A stretch of DNA of 13,083 nt from NCBI GenBank assembly GCA_902476875.1, contig CABSFC010000078.1, positions 1 through 13,083 on the forward strand, written 5' to 3'. The DNA is from an uncultured Oscillibacter sp. (GTDB lineage Bacteria; Bacillota; Clostridia; Oscillospirales; Oscillospiraceae). The notes under the pieces were generated by a model. The model searched no databases. It was given only the letters and a program-made list of their open reading frames with translations, and was not told where the DNA came from. Made by a program: the position numbers and the translations under genes. Of this stretch, positions 7,501-13,083 are shown in pieces; position 1 is the first letter of the stretch; each line of letters starts with the position of its first letter.

Positions 7501-7581
7501 AACAAAACAAGACAGGCAGTCCTAAAAAAACTGCGCACAGCTGAATTTGCGGCGGCCGCCCCAAAGGCGGCGGAGGGTTCC

Positions 7582-7740
7582 ATGTATCTGATGACCGCTC
7601 TGATCAACATCCTGGCGATTAGCATTATTCTGGTTCTGGTACTGGTATTGTTGGTACAGAAAGAGAATAGTGCGTTTGGTCATGCACCGAGCAAGGATGT
7701 CATCGCCGGTCTTCACCGGGTCTCCGCTGAAAGCCGCTGA
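7582..7740 (+). CDS. Candidate ilv attenuator leader peptide, Ile/Leu/Val-rich
   Basis: A 52-codon ORF with a good ribosome site, GGAGGG (7572-7577), five bases from the ATG. Residues 7-25 contain seven Leu, five Ile and four Val out of 19 (for example IILVLVLVLLV at 15-25). The tail of 27 residues is polar. The four Val codons of the run are GTT, GTA, GTA and GTA and the Ile codons include three ATT, whereas ilvB next door uses almost only GTG/GTC and ATC. The stop lies 19 bases before the arm of an intrinsic terminator that precedes ilvB. This is the arrangement of leader peptides such as enterobacterial ilvL, whose N-terminus also begins MTALL (compare MTAL from residue 4 here). The inferred role is cis-acting: ribosomes stalled for lack of charged Leu, Ile or Val tRNA would alter folding of the leader. 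A small membrane protein is the alternative, as the run could span a membrane once. Confidence 0.7.
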   Translation: MYLMTALINILAISIILVLVLVLLVQKENSAFGHAPSKDVIAGLHRVSAESR

Positions 7741-7759
7741 ATCTCAACCGTACTTCGTG

Positions 7760-7800
7760 AAAGTCCGTGACCTGACGCAAGGTCCCGGACTTTGTTTTTT
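7760..7800 (+). terminator. Attenuator terminator upstream of ilvB
   Basis: AAAGTCCGTGACCT (7760-7773) pairs with AGGTCCCGGACTTT (7780-7793) with one mismatch around a six-base loop, then G and six T (7795-7800). It sits between the leader ORF stop (7740) and ilvB (7828), in the same transcript, so it must be bypassed for the operon to be expressed. That fits an attenuator rather than an operon end, because no full-length gene precedes it on this strand. Confidence 0.9.
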
Positions 7801-7827
7801 GCTTTGCTGTTGTAAGGAGGCATGGAT

Positions 7828-9462
7828 ATGGAAATGACAGGCGCGCAGATTCTGATCGAGGGGCTCCTGCGGGAGGGCGTTGAGCATATCTTCGGCTATG
7901 CCGGCGCCACCATCTGCCCGGCGGTGGACGCGCTGAAGGAGCACCCGGAGATCGGCTACACCTTGGTGCGCACGGAGCAGAACGCCGGCCACATGGCCTC
8001 GGGCTACGCCCGGGTATCCGGCAAGGTGGGCGTGTGCATGGTGACCTCCGGCCCGGGCGCCACCAACCTCATCACCGGCATCGCCACGGCGTATATGGAC
8101 TCCATCCCCATGGTGGCCATCACCGGCCAGGTGCCCAGCAACCTGCTGGGCCGGGACATCTTCCAGGAGGTGGACATCACCGGCGCGGTGACGCCCTTCA
8201 CCAAGCACAACTACCTGGTCAAGGACGCCGCCCAGCTGCCCCAGATCATCAAGGAGTCGTTTTACATCGCCTCCACCGGCCGCCCCGGCCCGGTACTGAT
8301 CGACATTCCCAGCGACATCCAGGAGCAGGTGGTGGCGGACGTGGTGTTCCCCGACTCCGTCAGCATCCGGGGCTACAAGCCCTCCGTGAAAGGCAACGAC
8401 CTGCAGATCAAGCGGGTGGCGGAGGCCATCTCCAAGGCCAAACAGCCGGTGATTTGCTCCGGCGGCGGCGTGTGGCTGGCAAACGCCCGGGACGAGCTGG
8501 TGGAGCTGGCGGAGCGCTACGCCATCCCGGTGGTCAAGACCATGATGGGACTCTCCGTCCTGCCCACGGACCACCCGCTGAACCTGGGCATGATCGGCGC
8601 CCACGGAAACCGCTGCGCCAACAAGGCCCTGGCAAAGTCCGACCTGCTCATCATGGTGGGCAGCCGGGCGGCGGATCGGGCCATCATCTCCCCGGAGGAG
8701 ATCCAGCGCCGCATGGCCACCATCCATATCGACGTGGACCCGGCGGAGATCGGCAAGAACATGCAGGCGGCCATTCCGCTGGTGGGCGACGTGAAGGTCA
8801 TTTTGCGGCAGCTTCTGGCGCTGGACGTCCCCGCGCCAGACGCGGCGGAGTGGCGTGAGCGGCTGAAGGAATACCGCAGGGCCGAGCTGGAGCGGGAGTT
8901 CCCCCGGCGGGAGGGCTCCGTGTTCCCCGGCACCGTGATGCGGAAGCTGGGCAGGCGGCTGGACGACGACGCGGCGGTCTGCGTGGACGTGGGCCAGAAC
9001 CAGATCTTCGCCTGCAAGTATCTGCCCCAGAAGCACGGGCGGCTGCTGACCTCCGGGGGCTTAGGCACCATGGGCTACGCCCTGCCCGCGGCCATCGGCG
9101 TGAAGGTGGCCCAGCCGGACCGGCAGACCGTGGTGGTCTGCGGCGACGGCTCCTTCCAGATGGACATGAACGAGCTCTCCGCCATCCGCTGCGCGGATAT
9201 GGATATCAAGATCGTCCTGTTCCGCAACCACGTGCTGGGTCTGGTCCACCAGATCCAGAGGGCCGACCCCTACCACGGCCCCTTCGGCGTGGACCTGGAC
9301 GGCTCCCCGGACTTTGAGACCATCGCCGCCGCCTACGGCATCCCCAGCATGGTGGCGGACGACGAGGACAAGCTGGACGAGACCCTGGACCGCTTCCTGG
9401 GAACAGAGGGCTGCTGCATCCTGATCTGCGAGGTCCATCCCGACGTGACCACCACCGACTGA
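7828..9462 (+). CDS. ilvB: Acetolactate synthase large subunit, copy 1 (AHAS I-like motif)
   Basis: A thiamine-diphosphate enzyme (544 residues) condensing two pyruvates to 2-acetolactate, or pyruvate with 2-ketobutyrate. Catalytic Glu50 sits in VRTEQNAGHMASGYAR. SGPGATN (74-80), FQEVD (112-116), the FAD-domain region to about 340, and GDGSF (439-443) leading to Asn467 for metal binding are all present. The usual NN before LGMVRQWQ reads RN, and the following motif is LGLVHQIQ. The Trp that favours 2-ketobutyrate in E. coli AHAS II is therefore Ile476 here, and LGLVHQ matches the non-selective E. coli AHAS I type. This copy may serve mainly Val/Leu supply (inference). Start: the ATG at 7828 is seven bases after AAGGAGG, whereas the ATG at 7822 is one base from it. 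It is the first structural gene after the attenuator, 16 bases before ilvN copy 1. Confidence 0.93.
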   Translation: MEMTGAQILIEGLLREGVEHIFGYAGATICPAVDALKEHPEIGYTLVRTEQNAGHMASGYARVSGKVGVCMVTSGPGATNLITGIATAYMDSIPMVAITGQVPSNLLGRDIFQEVDITGAVTPFTKHNYLVKDAAQLPQIIKESFYIASTGRPGPVLIDIPSDIQEQVVADVVFPDSVSIRGYKPSVKGNDLQIKRVAEAISKAKQPVICSGGGVWLANARDELVELAERYAIPVVKTMMGLSVLPTDHPLNLGMIGAHGNRCANKALAKSDLLIMVGSRAADRAIISPEEIQRRMATIHIDVDPAEIGKNMQAAIPLVGDVKVILRQLLALDVPAPDAAEWRERLKEYRRAELEREFPRREGSVFPGTVMRKLGRRLDDDAAVCVDVGQNQIFACKYLPQKHGRLLTSGGLGTMGYALPAAIGVKVAQPDRQTVVVCGDGSFQMDMNELSAIRCADMDIKIVLFRNHVLGLVHQIQRADPYHGPFGVDLDGSPDFETIAAAYGIPSMVADDEDKLDETLDRFLGTEGCCILICEVHPDVTTTD

Positions 9463-9478
9463 GAGGAGGAGACGAGCC

Positions 9479-9964
9479 ATGAAACAGACCATTTCCGTAT
9501 TGGTGGAGAACCGGGCGGGCGTCCTGAACCGGATCACCAGCCTGTTCTCCCGCAGGGCGTTCAACATCGACTCTCTGGCCGTGGGCGTCACCGACGATCC
9601 CTCTCTCTCCCGCATCACCATCATCGTGGACAACGGCAACAGCGTGGTGGAGCAGGTGGAAAAGCAGCTGAACAAGCTGATCGAGGTCATCAAGGTCCGC
9701 ACGCTGGACGAGACCAGCCTCATCGGCCGGGAGCTGATGCTCATCAAGGTCAGCGCCAACAAGAGCAACCGGGAGCACATCATGACGATCTGCAACATCT
9801 GCGGCGCCAAGGTGGCGGATATCTCGCCCACCTCCATGACCATGGAGCTGTCCGACACCCCGGACCGGGTCAGCACCTTTGAGGACATGATGCGGCCCTT
9901 CAATATTCTGGAGGTCGCCCGCACCGGCGTCATCGCCCTGCAGAAGGGCGGCGGAAAGATCTGA
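9479..9964 (+). CDS. ilvN: Acetolactate synthase small (regulatory) subunit, copy 1
   Basis: The 161-residue regulatory subunit, with an N-terminal ACT domain (about 3-77) and a C-terminal ALS-small domain (about 84-157), the usual length. ENRAGVLNRITSLFSRR (10-26) and FNIDSL (28-33) keep the residues equivalent to Asn11, Gly14 and Asn29 of E. coli IlvH, which form the valine site, so valine inhibition is expected. It activates and stabilises the large subunit encoded just upstream. The ATG has GGAGGA about eight bases before it. A 90-base spacer follows before the second ilvB, without a stem-loop terminator, so transcription should continue. Confidence 0.94.
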   Translation: MKQTISVLVENRAGVLNRITSLFSRRAFNIDSLAVGVTDDPSLSRITIIVDNGNSVVEQVEKQLNKLIEVIKVRTLDETSLIGRELMLIKVSANKSNREHIMTICNICGAKVADISPTSMTMELSDTPDRVSTFEDMMRPFNILEVARTGVIALQKGGGKI

Positions 9965-10054
9965 AACGGAGTGAAACGTTGCGATTGAAGAGTGAAGATT
10001 TTTTCCTTATCTCCGCTCTCCGATCCACACGATCGAACAAGACTTTGGGAGTGA

Positions 10055-11776
10055 ATGAAGAAGATGAAGATCAGAGCGACGCAGGCCATCATGGAGTGCC
10101 TGCTGGAGCAGGAAGTGGATACCGTTTTCGGGTATCCCGGCGGGACTATTTTGAATCTGTACGACGAGCTGTACCGCTATCAGGACAAAATCCACCATGT
10201 GCTGACCGCCCATGAGCAGGGCGCCGCCCACGCGGCGGACGGCTACGCCCGCTCCACCGGCAAGGTGGGCGTGTGCTTCGCCACCTCCGGCCCGGGGGCC
10301 ACCAATCTGACCACCGGTATCGCCACCGCCTATCTGGACTCCTCCCCCGTGGTGTTCATCACCTGCAACGTGGGGGAGAGCCTGCTGGGCAAGGATTCCT
10401 TCCAGGAGGTGGATACCACCGGCATCGCCATGCCCATCACCAAGGCCGCCTTCCTGGTGCGGGACGCCCGGACCATCCCGGACGTGATGCGCCAGGCTTT
10501 CGCCGTGGCGGCCAGCGGCCGTCCCGGCCCGGTGCTGATCGACTTTTTGAAAAACGTCACCGGCGCCGACCAGATGATCGACTACGAGTTCATCCCCTGG
10601 CGGGAGAACCGGGGCTGCGCGGGCGTCCGGGAACTGAACAGCGACCAGCTGAAAAGTCCGGAGCCGGACCGCCAGGACGTGGACACCCTGCTGGAGATGA
10701 TCGCGCAGGCGGAGCGTCCGCTGCTGATCTGCGGCGGCGGCGTGGTCCGGGGCCGGGCGGACAGGCAGTTCCGGGAGTTCGCGGAAAAGCTGGACGCGCC
10801 GGTGGCCATCACCGTTATGGGCGGCGGCGGCTTCCCCGGCAGACATCCCCTGACCACCGGCATGATCGGTATGCACGGCTCCCAGGCTTCCAACGTGGCC
10901 TGTGACGAGTGCGACCTGCTGATCGCCGTGGGCTGCCGCTTCTCCGACCGGGTGGCGCTGAACCCGGCCACCTTTGCCCGGAACGCCAAGATCGTTCAGA
11001 TCGACATCGACCGGGCGGAGATCGACAAAAACGTCCTGACGGACCACCACATCATCGGCTCCGCCAAGCGGGTACTGGCGATGCTGAACGAGAAGCTGCC
11101 CCAGTACGACCACACCGCCTGGAAGGAGTACATCCTGCCCATGCGGGCGCCCTCCGTGGCGGAGGACAGCCCGTCTCTCACGCCCCAGCAGATGCTGGAG
11201 GTCATCCGCCTCCAGGCCCCGAAGGACACCATCGTGGCCACCGACGTGGGCCAGCACCAGATGTGGTCCATCAAATACCTGCACTTTGACTATCCCGGCC
11301 AGCTGCTGACCTCCGGTGGCTTCGGCACCATGGGCTTCGGCCTGGGCGCGGCCATCGGCGCCCAGGTGGGCAACCCGGACAAGCGGGTGGTCCATGTCAC
11401 CGGCGACGGCTGCTTCCGGATGAACTGCCACGAGCTGTGCACCGTGGAGCACTACGGCCTGCCCATCATCACGGTGGTCTTCAACAACGGCACGCTCGGC
11501 ATGGTCCGCCAGTGGCAGAACCTGATCTACGGCAAGCGCTTCTCCGAGACCACCCTGGACCGGGGGCCCGACTTTGTGAAGCTGGCGGAGGCTTACGGCC
11601 TGAAGGGCTTCCGGGCCACCACCCGGGCGGAGATGGAGGAGGCTTTCGCCCAGGCGCTGGCCTGCGGCACCGGCGCGGTCATCGACTGCGTGCTGGACAT
11701 CGACGAGATGGTGCGGCCCATGGTGGCCGCCGGCTCTCCCATCACCGATTTCCTGCTGAAGGAGGGAACCAAATGA
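10055..11776 (+). CDS. ilvB: Acetolactate synthase large subunit, copy 2 (canonical)
   Basis: 573 residues, close to the usual catalytic-subunit length. Catalytic Glu54 in TAHEQGAAHAADGYAR, SGPGATN (78-84), SFQEVDTTGIAMPITK (115-130), CRFSDRV (294-300), the thiamine-diphosphate motif GDG (450-452) to Asn477-Asn478, and LGMVRQWQ with Trp487, the residue tied to 2-ketobutyrate preference. It is thus the better candidate for making acetohydroxybutyrate for isoleucine. Two family-conserved positions differ: the usual ITGQV reads ITCNV (102-106), and the His after PITK is Ala131. The ATG at 10055 has GGGAG only three bases away; the in-frame ATG at 10064 is twelve bases away, so either start is possible. 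The stop overlaps the next gene (ATGA). Confidence 0.95.
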   Translation: MKKMKIRATQAIMECLLEQEVDTVFGYPGGTILNLYDELYRYQDKIHHVLTAHEQGAAHAADGYARSTGKVGVCFATSGPGATNLTTGIATAYLDSSPVVFITCNVGESLLGKDSFQEVDTTGIAMPITKAAFLVRDARTIPDVMRQAFAVAASGRPGPVLIDFLKNVTGADQMIDYEFIPWRENRGCAGVRELNSDQLKSPEPDRQDVDTLLEMIAQAERPLLICGGGVVRGRADRQFREFAEKLDAPVAITVMGGGGFPGRHPLTTGMIGMHGSQASNVACDECDLLIAVGCRFSDRVALNPATFARNAKIVQIDIDRAEIDKNVLTDHHIIGSAKRVLAMLNEKLPQYDHTAWKEYILPMRAPSVAEDSPSLTPQQMLEVIRLQAPKDTIVATDVGQHQMWSIKYLHFDYPGQLLTSGGFGTMGFGLGAAIGAQVGNPDKRVVHVTGDGCFRMNCHELCTVEHYGLPIITVVFNNGTLGMVRQWQNLIYGKRFSETTLDRGPDFVKLAEAYGLKGFRATTRAEMEEAFAQALACGTGAVIDCVLDIDEMVRPMVAAGSPITDFLLKEGTK

Positions 11777-12339
11777 GAAAGCAACTGGACACGGAGCGGA
11801 AGCTCTACACCCTGTGCATCCTGGCGGAGGACACCCCCGGCGTTCTGAGCCAGGTGTCCCGGCTCTTCTCCCGGAAGGGCTATAACATCGAGTCCATCGT
11901 CTCCGGCGCCACGGACAAGCCGGGCATCTCCCGCATCTCCATCGAGCTGATCGGGGACGAGCTGATGATCGAGCAGATCGCCGCGCAGTGCCGCAAGCTG
12001 CTGCCCGTCAAGACGGTGAAGATCCTGGACGAGGAGACCTGTATCCGCCGGGAGATCGCGCTGATCAAGGTCACCGCCGCCGACCGCGCCGCCCGGGACG
12101 AGATCATCCAGCTGGTGAACATCTTCCGGGCCAAGGTCATCGACGTGGCCAAGGACTCCCTGACGCTGTGGGTGTTCGGCAGCCAGAGCAAGAACACCGC
12201 CCTGATCGGGATGCTGGAGGACTTCGGCATCCTGGAGATCGCCAAAACCGGTACTATCGCCATCGAGAGAGGGCGTAGCACGATATATGATGACAGCAAA
12301 TTGAAGGAGGAATACGAATATGGCAAAAATGTATTATGA
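11773..12339 (+). CDS. ilvN: Acetolactate synthase small (regulatory) subunit, copy 2
   Basis: A 188-residue regulatory subunit with an ACT domain (about 11-85) and C-terminal ALS-small domain (about 93-167). The conserved ACT start reads EDTPGVLSQVSRLFSRKGYN, so the Asn that helps bind valine in E. coli IlvH (Asn11) is Asp20 here, while the Gly and the second Asn are kept (Gly23, Asn38). Reduced or altered valine feedback is possible. About 20 charged extra residues follow the domain (RGRSTIYDDSKLKEEYEYGK). Start: ATG overlapping the ilvB stop, with GGAGGG about six bases upstream. Its last 20 bases overlap ilvC, whose ribosome site lies inside this tail, so the extension may exist because of that overlap. 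Confidence 0.93.
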   Translation: MRKQLDTERKLYTLCILAEDTPGVLSQVSRLFSRKGYNIESIVSGATDKPGISRISIELIGDELMIEQIAAQCRKLLPVKTVKILDEETCIRREIALIKVTAADRAARDEIIQLVNIFRAKVIDVAKDSLTLWVFGSQSKNTALIGMLEDFGILEIAKTGTIAIERGRSTIYDDSKLKEEYEYGKNVL

Positions 12340-13083
12340 GAAGGACTGTGACCTGAGCAAGCTGGACGGCAAGAAGATCGGCATCATCGGCTACGGCTCC
12401 CAGGGCCACGCCCACGCGCTGAACCTGAAGGAGTCCGGCTGCGACGTGTGCGTGGGTCTGCGTCCCGGCAGCAAGAACTGGGCGAAGGTGGAAGAGGCCG
12501 GCCTGAAGGTCATGAGCGTGGCCGACACCGCCAAGTGGGCCGACATCGTCATGATCCTGATCAACGACGAGGTCCAGGCCGACGTCTACAAGCGGGACAT
12601 CGCCCCCAACCTGGAGGCCGGCAACGCGCTGATGTTCGCCCACGGCTTCAACATCCACTTCAAGCAGATCGTCCCCCCCGCCGACGTGGACGTGCTGATG
12701 ATCGCCCCCAAGGGCCCCGGCCACACCGTCCGCAGCCAGTATGTGGCGGGCAAGGGCGTGCCCTGCCTGATCGCCGTGGAGCAGAACGCCACCGGCAAGG
12801 CCTATGACATCGGCCTGGCCTATGCCGCCGGCATCGGCGGCGCCCGGGGCGGCGTCATGGAGACCACCTTCCAGGACGAGACCGAGACCGACCTCTTTGG
12901 CGAGCAGGCGGTCCTGTGCGGCGGCGTCGTGGAGCTGATGAAGCTGGGCTTCGAGACCCTGGTGGAAGCCGGCTACGCCCCCGAGAACGCCTATTTCGAG
13001 TGCATCCACGAGATGAAGCTCATCATCGACCTGATCAACAAGGGCGGCGTCGCCATGATGAACTACTCCATCTCCGACACCGC
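12320..13083 (+). CDS. ilvC: Ketol-acid reductoisomerase, 3' end outside the window
   Basis: The first 254 residues of a class I ketol-acid reductoisomerase (normally about 330), which isomerises and reduces acetolactate or acetohydroxybutyrate with NAD(P)H and Mg2+. Visible: the Rossmann motif GYGSQGHAHALNL (24-36), the cofactor loop GLRPGSKNW (46-54), FAHGF with His108, IAPKGPGHTVR (128-138), and metal ligands D191 and E195 in DETETDLFGEQ, with E227 and E231 in YFECIHE. The loop Arg48 and Ser51 favour NADPH, though Asn53 replaces the usual Ser or Thr. The ATG at 12320 follows AAGGAGG by nine bases and overlaps ilvN copy 2 by 20 bases, suggesting coupled translation. No stop or frameshift occurs before the window ends. 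Confidence 0.97.
   Translation, partial: MAKMYYEKDCDLSKLDGKKIGIIGYGSQGHAHALNLKESGCDVCVGLRPGSKNWAKVEEAGLKVMSVADTAKWADIVMILINDEVQADVYKRDIAPNLEAGNALMFAHGFNIHFKQIVPPADVDVLMIAPKGPGHTVRSQYVAGKGVPCLIAVEQNATGKAYDIGLAYAAGIGGARGGVMETTFQDETETDLFGEQAVLCGGVVELMKLGFETLVEAGYAPENAYFECIHEMKLIIDLINKGGVAMMNYSISDT

Noticed and set aside
7432..7740. A 102-codon reading frame that includes the leader peptide and starts at TTG 7432
   Set aside because: It would contain the TATAAT promoter element, has no ribosome site at its start, and a strong site precedes the internal ATG at 7582.
7582..7740. Leader ORF as a SecG-like protein, because of a hydrophobic run followed by VQKENSAFG
   Set aside because: SecG has two membrane segments and a Gly-rich linker with about 75 residues. 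Only one hydrophobic run is present, and the terminator before ilvB fits a leader better. A small membrane protein is not fully excluded.
9965..10054. T run (9999-10004) in the 90-base gap between the first ilvN and second ilvB as a terminator
   Set aside because: No stem precedes the T run, and no promoter-like pair of hexamers was found, so the gap is treated as a plain spacer.

Overview
The window is a branched-chain amino acid biosynthesis locus from a GC-rich Firmicute. It looks most like a gut-type clostridium of the Oscillospiraceae; this is inferred from high GC, strong GGAGG ribosome sites, a T-box riboswitch, sigma-A type promoters, the compact clostridial form of LeuC/LeuD, and genes of the activase/2-hydroxyacyl-CoA dehydratase kind. 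I see no mobile element, CRISPR array, rRNA or tRNA.

Layout. Two operons diverge from a control region at about 6919-7827. Leftward (minus strand) runs leuA-leuC-leuD-leuB, packed with gaps of 28, -1 and 2 bases, ending at an intrinsic terminator at 2481-2520. Beyond the terminator a separate promoter (2440-2468) drives two tandem paralogous genes of unknown function. They resemble the C-terminal part of large activase/2-hydroxyacyl-CoA dehydratase-related proteins, and the transcript probably continues off the left edge. Rightward (plus strand) runs a short leader ORF, ilvB-ilvN (copy 1), ilvB-ilvN (copy 2) and ilvC, the last cut by the window end.

How the genes work together. Acetohydroxyacid synthase (ilvBN) and ketol-acid reductoisomerase (ilvC) make the dihydroxy acids that lead to 2-ketoisovalerate (Val, Leu) and 2-keto-3-methylvalerate (Ile). 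LeuA, LeuCD and LeuB then extend 2-ketoisovalerate to 2-ketoisocaproate, the keto acid of leucine. ilvD and a transaminase are needed but are not in the window.

Control. The leu operon has a consensus promoter and a T-box riboswitch with clearly formed, mutually exclusive antiterminator and terminator. Its specifier reads best as GUC (valine), not a leucine codon. The ilv operon instead has a 52-codon leader ORF in which 16 of 19 consecutive codons are Leu, Ile or Val, followed by an intrinsic terminator just before ilvB. This is the arrangement of a ribosome-mediated attenuator, and unusual next to a T-box in a Firmicute.

Most interesting points: the candidate peptide attenuator; the valine-type T-box on a leucine operon; two complete synthase isozymes that differ at the residue deciding 2-ketobutyrate preference and at the valine-binding site of the small subunit; and the orphan pair of dehydratase-related proteins.
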